Assembly (NCBI GenBank): GCA_035772735.1
Contig: JASDFA010000002.1
Span: 9,734,001-9,798,000, forward strand
Length of the DNA: 64,000 nt
Direction of reading: 5' to 3'
Source: Datura wrightii
Lineage: Eukaryota > Streptophyta > Magnoliopsida > Solanales > Solanaceae
Shown: one piece after another, positions 25,001 to 35,884 of the stretch
How positions within the stretch are numbered: position 1 is the first letter of the stretch
Layout of the letters: the number at the start of each line of letters is the position of its first letter
The notes under the pieces: model-generated
Told to the model about the DNA's origin: nothing
Seen by the model: the letters and a program-made list of their open reading frames with translations, nothing else
The model's database searches: none
Made by a program: the position numbers and the translations under genes

Positions 25001-26872
25001 TTGATGCAGCATGGTAGAGTAATTGCATATGCTTCCAGGCAGCTGAGGAAACATGAGAAGAATTACCCCACCCATGATCTAGAGTTGGCCGCAGTAATTC
25101 ATGCCTTGAAGATGTGGAGGCATTATCTGTACGGAGTTCATGTTGATATTTATACAAATCATAAGAGCCTACAGTACATTTTCACTCAAAGGGTGTTGAA
25201 TCTGCGGCAACGCCGCTGGTTGGAGTTGTTAAAAGACTATGATGTGAATATTCTATACCACCCCGGAAAAGCTAATGTTGTAGCAGATGCCCTGAGCCGT
25301 AAGTCAATGGGGAGTCTAGCGTATTTGCGACCTGAGAAGCAGAAGTTAGCCAAAGAAATCCATCAGTTAGCTGGCCTAGCCGTTCGAGTAATGGAAACAG
25401 AAAATAATGGGGCCGTAATTCAGAATTCTACAGTGTCATCATTGGTTGCAGAGGTAAAAGAACGACAGTACGAGGATCCCAATTTAGTCCAGCTCAGAGA
25501 TAGAATTCAGAAAGGTAAGGAGCCAGATTTTCAGATAACCGAGGATGATGTGCTACATTGTAAGGGCCGCCTTTGTGTTCCGAATGTCTCAGGACTTCGT
25601 GGGCAGATCATGCACGAGGTACACTACGCTCGCTATTCCCTTCATCTAGGGGCGACAAAAATGTACCACGACATCAGAGACATCTATTGGTGGCCAGGTA
25701 TAAAAACTGAAATAGCCGAATTTGTATCAAGATGTTCTAATTGTCAGCAGGTAAAAGCCGAGCACCAGAAACCGGGTGGTTTGACTCAAGAGATATCGAT
25801 ACCTATGTGGAAATAGGAAGCAATAAATATGGATTTTGTAACAGGATTACCCCGTACTAGATGCAGAAATGATTCCATTTGGGTAATAGTCGATAGGCTG
25901 ACAAAATCAGCTCATTTCCTTCCAGTAAGGGCTACCTTCTCAGCTGAGAATTATGCCGAATTGTATATCAGAGAAATAGTTAGATTACATGGAGTGCCGG
26001 CATCTATCATTTCAGACAGAGGGGCACAGTTTACAGCTAGGTTCTGGCAGTCATTTCAGAAAGGTCTGGGGACGCAGATTAATCTGAGCACAGCATTCCA
26101 TCCTCAAATAGACGGGCAGGCCGAGCGTATAATTCAGACGCTCGAAGATATGCTACGAGCGTGTGTGTTAGATTTTGGGGGTAGCTGGGATGAACATCTT
26201 TCGTTAATCGAATTTGCTTATAATAACAGCTACCATTCAGCTATTCAGATGGCACCTTTCGAGGCATTATACGGGCGAAAATGTAGATCGCCGGTGGGCT
26301 GGTTTGAGATAGGAGAATCAGCATTAGTTGGCCCAAACATTGTTCGGCAGTCCGAGGAAAAGATAAAGCTTATCCGAGAACATTTACTGACCGCTCAGAG
26401 TCGTCAGAAGTCATACGCAGATAGACGGCGCAGAAATCTAGAATTTTCGGTAAACGACTGGGTATATCTGAAAGTATCCCCGATGAAAGGGGTAATGAGG
26501 TTTGGCAAGAAAGGCAAGCTTAGCCCCAGATTTATTGGGCCGTATCAGATTCGGCGAAAAATAGGCCGCGTGGCATACGAGTTAAATTTGCCTCCAGAAT
26601 TAGCATCTGTTCACCCAGTATTCCACGTTTCCATGTTAAGAAAGTTCGTAGGGGACCCTTCTACAGTAGTTCCAGTCCAGGATGTTCAGGTCACAGAGGA
26701 GTTAGCCTACGAAGAGGTTCCCGTAGCTATCTTAGACAGACAGATTCGCAGGCTAAGAACTAAAGATGTTGCATCTGTCAAAGTATTGTGGCGTAACAGA
26801 AATCGGGAGGAAATGACGTGGGAGGCTGAGAAAGATATGAAAACAAGATACCCTCACCTATTTCAGGCCTAG
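22088..26872 (+). pseudogene. Chromovirus E gag-pol polyprotein, one frame with four TAG stops
   Basis: A single frame, no indel break, extends from ATG 22088 (upstream ATG 21944 also in frame) to TAG at 26870. Stops, all TAG: 22832, 23099, 23594, 25814. Domains: gag capsid about 22530-22830; zinc knuckle C-Y-I-C-G-Q-E-G-H-L-M-R-D-C 23231-23272; protease DTGS from 23522; RT with FIDD 24524-24535; RNase H with CDAS near 24970 and ELAAV near 25085; integrase zinc region about 25600-25760, DRLTK, SDRGAQF and QAERIIQTLED catalytic triad region 25880-26150; GPY 26530-26560; chromodomain-like tail 26720-26870 that probably targets heterochromatin. In RNase H the expected TDHKSL reads TNHKSL (25157-25159, GAT to AAT), removing a catalytic Asp. 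Confidence 0.9.
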
Positions 26873-27128
26873 TCAGACGACAGGTATGTCCGTATCATTA
26901 TTTATACAGTACTTTATGGTTGTATGTTGTAAATAATAAAGAAAGAAGTGGTATTAAGTTGTCCAGTGGATTGTAGAATATTGTGTGCAGTGCCTGTGTT
27001 GGACTTTTCTGCATTTCAGGTTTTTACGATAGTCCATACTACAGGGGAAACTCTGCCAAAATTTTCCCAGAAACTAGAGTGAACAGTTCTCTAGACAGCA
27101 GTATACATTCAGGGACGAATGTTCCTAT

Positions 27129-27139
27129 GGGGGGGAGAA
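27129..27139 (+). promoter_or_regulatory. Polypurine tract of E
   Basis: GGGGGGGAGAA immediately before the 3' LTR start. Expected plus-strand primer site. Confidence 0.85.
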
Positions 27140-29718
27140 TGTTATACCCCGTAGAATTCCCAGCACTTAGATGACCTATTCGCACGTTGGTTAAGCATAT
27201 TTGAAAGTCATACGTGCTAGGGAAAGGCCCGGGAAAAGATCGGATGAGAAACCTGTCGAACCATTGCGGGAGGAGCCGAGGCAGAGCCCCCCCGCGATGG
27301 CAGCGTGTCACGGAGGTGAGGCCTCTGCGATGGCTCCGTGACACGTTGCCCAGGTCCAGGCCCAAGTATAAAAGCCTCCACTTCAGTTCAAAATCAGAAA
27401 GCATCTAAAAATTTCCAGAACACGCTGCAACCAAAGAAAAACGTAAGAAAATTAAATATTTTCGTCCAATTACGCTGCCAAACGCTGCCCAAATCCAAAT
27501 TAATCCTAGATACCAAGGTATTTAGCAGTAGAGAGCATTTCTATGGAGTTAGTTTTGCGAAATACGGCCGACGAATCAGCGAGCCGCCGAACTAAAGTAA
27601 GTAGAATTGCTCCAAACTTATGTCTATGTGTTCCTAGCTGAGAAGTAAATATTTCTCCCTTCTGGGCCGCTGAAAAATAGCGAGTTTTTGACCGTCTTTC
27701 GATAAGCCTAAGTTTAGGCTATAAACTATATCGAAAGTGACGTTACCTTTTGAAATAACGTTGTATTTAGTATTGATTGACGTATTTATGAATGCAGTTG
27801 GGAGAAAACAGTAGAAGTACCGGCCGAGCCTCGTCCGACGGACGAATATTCAAAGATAAGGCATGTAAAGTTAAGTTTCCTCGGCAAGTTGAGTAACCTC
27901 GAAGCAGTATAGTAATTTACAGACCAGTTGCATGTTAAGAAATCGATTATCGTGTTATTTTGAATATTGGTGCAATATGAGAAGTTTTGGGTTGTAACGT
28001 GTACGATACCTATCCGTACGATATAGGTTCGGGCGTAAGTGATTAAGATTGCCCAGTATATTCAGTATATGATGTAATATGCCATGCCAAGATATTGTTG
28101 TGTTTAGCTGAGACCTCGCAAGGTAGTACAACATCAGTAAAGCATTCCAGATATAGAATAGTAACTGTATATGGTTTAGAAAGCATGTTAGAAATAGGAA
28201 ACCATGTTAATACAGAAACCTAGTGAACAACATAGCCTTCAGCAGAAACACCCGCTTGTATAGCCGTTTGCCCCAGTACAGTTAGACAGGGAATTATATT
28301 AATATTTATACTTACCTGTCTCAGCATGTATCAGACACCTACAGATTGCTATTATTAGACCAGTGCATGATTTATATAATACCTTACGCCTATTAGTTTT
28401 GGCTTATGAGATACACAGACAGCATGACTAGTTGAGACCGTTGTATTGATTGGGGTTGGATTACCTAGCATCCCTGACCGCCCAGGGTTAATAGCTGTAT
28501 CGACTCGTCCGCCAGAGGACGAGGATACGTCACTCTACGGAGTGATATGCCGTCCCGCAAGGGGACGAAGATGGGATGCCAGTTTCCCCATATTGTACCT
28601 TGGTCGGCCCTTATACACCCCCGTCGAGCGGGTACGCCCGGGGTGTTGATTTAGAGTCCTTCGGACTCAGGTACAGTTATAGTCAGGGGCTCAGCGATCC
28701 CAAGTGCATACCCAGGGACCGGCAGGATGCTTACAGCCACTATAGGAGATGGGATGACCGGGGTAGGGGCATAGATTCAGTGTTGATTGTACCTCCCGGC
28801 TTATGGGGGCCGGGTAAGGTTTGTATGTGCTGTGTTATGTTATGTATACTATGCCATGTTATATTAGACACGATTGGGTTGGTAGTAGAATGATACGCTT
28901 CCAAGTATGATTCCTACCTCCTTCGGTATCAGTAAGAGCAGGTACGATCTACTTCATCAGACAGTTAAGTTATTCCTCCTACTTCTGCTTCATCAGTCAT
29001 ACTATTGCTTTCAGATGTTGTTTTCAGTTATATTATTTCAGTTGCTTTACATACTCAGTACCAGTGGTACTGACGCCCAGTGGGGTGCTGCATTACTTGC
29101 CTGCAGGTACTCCTAGACGAGCAGGCAATTCTACGTGACTCCCTGTCAGCGGTTGAGTATTCAGCTCCAGTCATCCGGAGGCTGAATTTCTGAGGTGTAG
29201 TTCAGTTCCTTTTGTTGTATATAGCATGGGTAGGTCGGGGCCATGTCCCGATCAGTTCTATTACTATTCCTAGAGGCTTGCATTCTGTATGAGATCCCTG
29301 TGGTCAGATGAGCCGGTCGTGTGGGGCCGTGCAGTTGTATAGTTGTCTTTACTCTTTCTTACTTCTGTGATGGTCGTGTGAGGCCATAGTTGTTAGTAGT
29401 GGTGACCTTGCCGGTCACGTAGCTTCTTTTTGTGCTTTTTGATTAAGCAGCAGATAACTAGACAGCATGGTGGCCTTGTCGGCCCATATAGGTTTCCCTG
29501 AGTTACTATATTTCTGGTTAGCTGCCAAGACAGGTACAACAGGCGATAGGCCAATGGGCCGGGGTCTATATTTACAGCCGTTATATAGTCCTTTGTTTCC
29601 AGAAATCTGAGTTAGAGCCTGCCAGGCGCCAGATGCGCCCAGGCTTAACAGTCTAGCAGGTCAGATCTTAGTAGGGCACCAGGTGCCAATCGTACCCCCC
29701 CCAGGGCGGGGTGTGACA
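27140..29718 (+). repeat. 3' LTR of chromovirus E (2579 bp)
   Basis: Starts TGTTATACCCCG, ends GGGTGTGACA, followed by CATTA. Contains the palindrome 27304-27345, TATAAAAG 27367-27374 and hairpin 29056-29072. Differences from the 5' LTR are scattered substitutions, many of them transitions. Confidence 0.93.
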
Positions 29719-29723
29719 CATTA

Positions 29724-31380
29724 TGGCATCGAAGTCTATCATTTCTAACTCGACAAGATCTACTGTAGTCTGGCGGTCAGCAACCTCCACTGTACACCCT
29801 CGATAAATTCTGCTACCTATAATAGAGTCACCGACGGGCGTGGATACTGCAAAGGGCTGCTGTAATAATTCTAGTGTAATATTGACTTTTCGAGCCACAA
29901 ATGGGGTAATATATGACAGAGTGGATCCTGGATCAATCAATACGTAAGCAGGGCATGAACAGATAGTCATCATACCTGTCACTACATCTGAAGACGCCTC
30001 TGAATCCTGTCTCCCTGTTTATGCATAAGTACGGCTTGAGCCCGCACCTGAACTGGAAGCTCCTGATCTACCTCGGCCTCTTCCTACTGAACCTGAAGGC
30101 CCATGCCCCGCTGAGGCTACTGGGGCTTGTGGCCTTGCGGATCCCCTGTCCTGGCTGTCTCTACTCCCCTGACCTCTAGTCGGACAATCTCTCATCCGAT
30201 GCCCCTCTTGTCCGCAAATGGAACACCCAGTGGAGCCATATTTACAAGCTCCGGTGTGAGGTCGGCTGCAATTAGGGCAGGGTGGGGATGTAAATCTGCT
30301 CTGCTCTCCCCTTCTGCTGTGAGAACTCTACTGTTCTGGAACTGCCACTGGGCTCTGACTACCCTTGTCGCACATATCTACCTCGCTGCTGCTGCTGCTG
30401 TGGAGGAGGTGGGGGTCTAGGGGGTCTATCTGATAGTCGTGGCCTGGGTCCTCTCTGAACTCCTCTTTGCATCTTGTCCGAGCTATCTCTGCGGCGCTGT
30501 ACCTGACTGGTCTGTCTACTACTCTGTTTCCGCTGTCTAAGACCCTCAATGGTCTGAGCAAAGGCCTGTACTCGGGCGATATCCATATCCTCTCGTAACG
30601 TAGCCTTCATACATGCCTCAATATATTTCGGGTTCAGACCCATAATAAATCTGTGAACTCTAGCTGGCATAGTATCAAGAAATGCTGGAGCATAACGGGC
30701 TAAGGAGTCAAACTGTAAAGCATACTCGCGTATGCTCCTCGCCCCCTGCTCCAGATGCAAAAACTGATCCATCCAGGCCTGCCGGATCTCTCGTGGAAAG
30801 TAACGGTCCAGGAAGGCCTCCGAGAAGCTGGTCCAGGTCGGAGGGGTAACATCTCTCCCTCGGGACCTTTCCCAACTCTCATACCATAGTACTGTTATGT
30901 CCCACAATCGGAACACTGCCAACTCAACAGACTCTGAAGGGGTCACATGCATAACCCGGAAAATTCTATGCATCTGATCTAGAAAGTCCTAAGGGTCTTC
31001 TGCCTGATCTGACCCAGTGAACTGTGGAGGACCTAGTGCCAAAAATTCCCTGACCCTGGAACTACCTGACCCACCTGATGGCTCTGCTGCTACAGGTGGC
31101 ACCGACTGGCGCTGTGTGGCCATCATTTATGCCAACATAAATATAGCTCTACGAACCTCCTGATCTGATGGTGAAGGCATAGGAGCTATCAGGGGCGGTG
31201 TAGTGCCCAACGGCTCCTGATGTGAGGGGGACTGCTGAGAGGGCTGTGATGAAGCCTCTATATCGCCCTCAGATTGCGCTGACTCTAACTGAAGTTGAGG
31301 CATCCTGCTGGTGCCTTCTCTTACTGCTATGTCTAGTCTTCTGCCTGTGGCAGGGTATCGCTGATGCCATTCTTATTTGT
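29724..31380 (-). pseudogene. Chromovirus D gag and protease start
   Basis: Capsid-type region in 30359-30973 (FRLWDITVLWYESWE, FFPRE-like YFPREIRQAW, FLHLEQGARSIREYALQFDSLARYAP), matching E at 22530-22830. A proline/glutamine-rich linker follows, then CPNCSRPHTGAC and a knuckle C-S-I-C-G-Q-E-G-H-R-M-R-D-C (near 30190-30235). The protease carries LIDPGSTLSYITPF, so the usual DTGS active site reads DPGS. At least one frameshift separates the capsid frame from the knuckle frame, and the N-terminal part (31000-31380) holds several stops. Confidence 0.82.
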
Positions 31381-31565
31381 AGACAAAGGATACGATAAGT
31401 TTTAGGAACTCGACCCTATACTGTACTGTGCTATGCCACGACTGAGTATGAAAGAAGAGTAACCATCCTATTATGCCCAGCCTCCTGCCTATATTATGTG
31501 GTGCACAACACATCCATAGATAAGACTCTACTTAGCACGGCTTGCAGACTCCCTGGGACACGACC

Positions 31566-31581
31566 TGCTCCGATACCAAGT
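31566..31581 (-). other. Primer binding site of chromovirus D
   Basis: Minus strand reads TTGGTATCGGAGCAGG two bases after the 5' LTR end, resembling the initiator-Met tRNA 3' complement (TGGTATCAGAGC) with one change. Confidence 0.8.
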
Positions 31582-31582
31582 T

Positions 31583-34156
31583 TGTCACGCCCTGCCTTGG
31601 GGGGTATGACTGGCACCTGGTGCCCTAGTAGGACCTGGGCTGCAAACTGGTGAGCCTAAGCACGGCTGGCACCTGGCTAGCTCAAACTCAGATTTCTGGA
31701 AACAAAGGGCTATATAACGGCTGTAAACACAGCCTCCGGCCAACTGGCCTATAGCCACCTATACCTGTAATAGCAGCTAACCGGAAACATACTCGTAACA
31801 AGAAACCTATGCGGGCCGACAAGGCCAACATGCTGACTAGTCATCTGAAACTTCAACACAAGACTACTGTAAGTCTACGTGATCGGTCAGGTCACCACTA
31901 CTGTCAAACTAAGGCCTCACACTGCCAAAAAAAATTGAAATGCTAAACAACTATAGCAAACTGCACGGCCTCACATGACCGACTCAACTGACCACAGGGA
32001 AATATATACATACTGCAAGCCTCTAGGAATACTGATAAGATGGTCGGGACAGGGCCCCGACCTACCCGTACTATACAACAAAAGGAAATGATGTAAACCT
32101 CTGAAATATCAAGCTCCGGATGACAGGAGCTGATGACTCTGCGCTGGCTAGGATCACGAGGGATAGCCTCCTCGTCTATGAGTACCTGCAGGCAAGTAAT
32201 GCAGCGCCCCACTGGGCGTCAGTACCACTGGTACCGAGTATGCAAAGCAACTGAAATAATACAAATGAATACAAATACATAACTAGCAGTTCTGAATAGC
32301 AGGAGACAACTGAATCTGAAGTGCTGATAGGAACTAGATCAAACCTTTCTGCAGTGATAGGCAGGGGTGTGTCTGTAGTCACGGCAGCCTGCTATCTACT
32401 AGCTAGTATAGATAAGCACATAAGTACATATACATTTAACAAGCAATAGCCAATACCAACCCCCATAAGCCGGATGGCGCCAAACAAGCAAACAATCTAT
32501 ATACCCCTACCCGGGTCAAAACCAGCCAAAAATAAGTCACTCCACTCATCTGCTCACTCTGAGCTCCTCTACCGGCCCCCTGGGTCTCCGGCTCGGGCCA
32601 TAGACTCCGATATAAATAATCATGTCTGAGTCCGGAGGACTCCCGTGCAGACAGTAACAGATAGGGTCTGGTTCTCTAGACACAACTGTACAGGGCTATC
32701 TGAAACTGGAGCTGCACCTGTAATAAGATCTGTACTGTAACTGTATCTGAATTTGTTCCCTGGGCGCTTGCGTACAATAGGGCTATCTGTACTGTAATGC
32801 TGATCAGCCTGATATGGAGAAAGCTTCATCCCATCTTCGTCCAAACTGGGGACGGCATGCCACTCCTTGGAGTGACGTAAACCCACCCGCTCAGTGGGCG
32901 ACACGATTACCAACCCAGGGGCGGTGAGGAAGCTCAATAAGGTGTCCTCACGCCACATCAAGTCTCAACAAACAAATAGCACATATAGATAGCAAGCATG
33001 TATAATTGAAAAAGGCTATCTGAAATCTGATTTCTTATTTTGATCTCTTTCTGTATTATACTGATTCTGAAATCTTTATTTAACTGTTTGCTAATCTGTA
33101 GTCGGGATACTATCTGTCTGAATGGCTAATCTGTAGCCATAAACTGTCTGTCTATCTGATTTTACTTTACTAACTTAATTCTGAAAATATGTATCTTGTT
33201 ATTCTACAACATGCTTGCTAATCATACAATAAGCTATATTGAATCTGGGATGCTAACTCACCCTTTGGCGCATGCTTTACTAACTTTTGGACTGAATACG
33301 ATACGGCAACACAACGCAGAATCTATTAGAGTTACCTAATTCTCAACATTCAACTCCGAGAGTTTCAAATATGGAGTTTACTATGACTTACCAAGCTAAG
33401 AGTTACTAACTTGCCGAAGAATAACTTCACGTACCTTAACCTCGAGTTACTTGATTATTGAACGAGGCTCGGTCAGTACTCCAGCTATTTCTCCCAACTG
33501 CATTCATATATACGTCAATTAGTACTAAATACAACACTATTCTGAAAGAAAACATCACTTTCGATATAACTATAGCCTAAACTTAGGCTTATCGAAAGGC
33601 GGTCGAAAACTCGCTATTTTCTAGAAGTCCAGAAGGGAGAAGTATTCACTTCACAGCTAGGAACACATAGACACTAGTTTGGAGCAATTCCACTTACCTT
33701 AGCCTGTTAGCACGATGATTTGTCGGCCGAATTTCGCGAAACTAAATCCGTAGGAATGCTCCCTGCTGCTAAATACTTTGTCATCTGGAGTTAATTTGGA
33801 TTTGGACTACGTTTAGCAGTGTAATCGAAAGATAATATCTTCACCTTCTTCGTCTCTCTCTGTTTTCTACGTTTTCTATGGAAATTATAATGAATGAACT
33901 AATTAAAAACCGAAGTGGGGCTTTATATACTTGGGCCTGGACAGGCCCAACGTGTCATGGAGCCAACGCAGAGGCTCCACCTCTGTGACACATTGCCATC
34001 GCGGAGGAGCTCTGCCCCGGCTCCTCCCGTGATGGTTCGACAGGTTTCTTGTCCGGTCTTTTCCCGGGCCTTTCTCTAGCACGTATGGCTTTCAAATATG
34101 ATTAACCAATGCACAAATAGGCCATCTAGGTGCCGGGAATCTTATGGGGTATAACA
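31583..34156 (-). repeat. 5' LTR of chromovirus D (2574 bp)
   Basis: Minus-strand LTR TGTTATACCCC to GGGCGTGACA. TATA-like TATATAAAG lies at 33921-33930 (minus), with the inverted repeat 33951-33991 immediately upstream on that strand. Hairpin CAGTACCACTGGTACCG at 32220-32236. Same family as E and S LTRs. Confidence 0.88.
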
Positions 34157-35760
34157 ACGGGGGTGGCGGTCTTTCTTGTTCAGCTTCCTTCTCCTTCCCC
34201 CTATCATCATTATGATCCCTCTCATTATCACCGGCTTCCGACTGCTGTGGTGGTCTTTCTGGTTCCACCTCCTTGAGTTGCAAACCACTCCTTGTGGTCA
34301 CTGCATTTACCTACTTGGGGTTCGGATCAGTGTCACTCGGAAGTCCTCCTCTCGGCCTGGTGTTTTGAGCTCCAGCAAATTGACCAAACTGGTACTCCAA
34401 CACCTTTGTAGGTAACTGATAGTTCTTTACATCGGCTGCCAATTTCACGTAGTCAGCCTGCAATTGAGCTTGGTTAGCTATCATTGTCTTGAACATCTCT
34501 TCAATACTGGGTGATGGTGGTGGAGGAGGTGCATTGTTGCTTCTTTATTGCGACTGATAGTTCTGCTGCCCTCCTTGATTTCTCTGCGCCCCTTGACTCG
34601 AACTCTGCCCTTGATGGTTGTTGCTACCCCAAGAGAAATTTGGGTGATTCCTCCAATTGGAATTGTAGTTGTTGCCATACTGTAGGTGGTTATTTCTCTG
34701 TACATTACCAACAAAGTTCACCGAGTCAGGATTTGCTCCACAACACTCAGCTGAGTGTTCATTACTCCCGCACACTTCACACCAAATCTGCTGCACTACA
34801 TTCACTGGGGCTTGAGACTAGTTCATGCTCATGTTACTGAAGTGGGTATTGAGTTGATTCTGCAACGCAGCTATCTGTGCAGCAATAGCTGTAAAACCAT
34901 CCACTTGTAAGACTCCTGCCGCTTTCCTTGTTCCTTCTCCAGAAGAGTCCGCATTCCACTTTGGATTTCCCAGTGAAATACGGTCCAACAAGGTATACAG
35001 CTCCTCATAAGTTTTTTCTAATGCTTGTCCCCCAGCTGCTGAGTCTAGCAAGATTTTTGTGTGGGGCTCCAAACCCTCTATGAAAGTATGCACCAGCTCA
35101 TCATTGGATTGGTGATGATGAGGACAATCCTGCAACATAGATTTGAATCTCTCCCAGGCTTGATACAGATTCTCTCCCTCTCTCTGTTTAAAACTTAGAA
35201 TTTGACTTCTAAGTCTTGCTATTTTACCGGATGGAAAGAACCGTATCAAGAATTTCTTTGCAAGATCATCCCACGTGGTGATGGAATTAGGTGGCTCAGC
35301 TTTCAACCACCTCTTAGCTTCTCCCAAAAGTGAAAATGGGAACAATGAAGCCTGACATAATCTGATGACACTGCAATGGGGATGTAAGTGTCACTTATCT
35401 CCAAAAAAATTTTGGAGATGTTGTTGTGGATCCTCGTGAGGGAGACCTATGAACTGCCCGCTGGTGTGCAGCAATTGCACCATGTTCTGTTTAAGCTCGA
35501 ACCTCCCTCCTGGCTCAGGTTTGCGGATGCTAGATGTGACATTGTTAGCATGTGGGATTGCCACCTCGCGAACCGGCCTAGCTGCCATTTCCTCGAGCAC
35601 TAACATTGCCCTTACAACTGGTGGATTCTGTTGTTGCTCCAGGATTGTTTGTCTGAGCAACTGCAGCTTTTTCTCAAGAGCTTCTCTCCTTTGACGATGG
35701 AATTGTCTTTCCGGCTCTAAATATGAGTCCACCAGCTCCTTGTCTCTTGCCAGTGTTCAA
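34157..35760 (-). pseudogene. Athila F gag (interrupted before protease)
   Basis: Minus-strand frame: coiled-coil-like basic N-terminus (35732-35391, LEKKLQLLRQTILEQQQN), capsid region 35345-34818 (FPFSLLGEAKRWL, WDDLAKKFLIRFFP, LSFKQREGENLYQAWERFK, typical retrotransposon gag), zinc knuckle C-E-V-C-G-S-N-E-H-S-A-E-C (about 34730-34775), Asn/Gln-rich linker and the proline-rich end. Stops at about 34806, 34542 and 34311-34313 (TAG, where copy A has CAG) break one common frame. A compensating indel pair sits between 35345 and 35400. The LTR of D cuts it at 34156/34157. Confidence 0.85.
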
Positions 35761-35860
35761 TAGGAATTAATATCTGCAAAATACAGGCTAAGACCAAGTT
35801 GTCAACACTAAGAGGAAATAGTAAACTAACACTTAAGAAAATTTTTTTACCAATTACCAG

Positions 35861-35878
35861 TCCCTGGCAACGGCACCA
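35861..35878 (-). other. Primer binding site of Athila F (tRNA-Asp type)
   Basis: The minus strand reads TGGTGCCGTTGCCAGGGA six bases inside the 5' LTR end. It resembles the TGGCGCCGTTGCCGGGGA site known for Athila, with two changes. Confidence 0.85.
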
Positions 35879-35884
35879 AAAACT

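Larger units (their letters stand above)
19297..29718 (+). mobile_element. Full-length chromovirus 'E' (Tekay/Del-like), youngest in window
   Basis: 10,422 bp: LTR 19297-21874, primer site, one gag-pol frame, polypurine tract, LTR 27140-29718. Both flanks carry CATTA (19292-19296 and 29719-29723). The two LTRs are nearly equal in length (2578 and 2579 bp) and about 98% alike by eye. It is inserted antisense in the protease region of its relative D. Only four in-frame stops and one clear catalytic change separate it from a coding-competent copy, so the insertion is recent on this window's scale. Confidence 0.95.
14000..34156 (-). mobile_element. Chromovirus 'D' (Tekay/Del-like), complete but split by E
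   Basis: Antisense element with 3' LTR 14000-15892, pol 16161-19296, insertion of E (19297-29718), protease and gag 29724-31380, primer site near 31566-31581 and 5' LTR 31583-34156. Target duplication ACGAG (13995-13999) and ACGGG (34157-34161) differ by one base. It interrupts the gag-protease region of Athila F. It belongs to the same family as E, with more damage (frameshifts, many stops). Confidence 0.9.
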
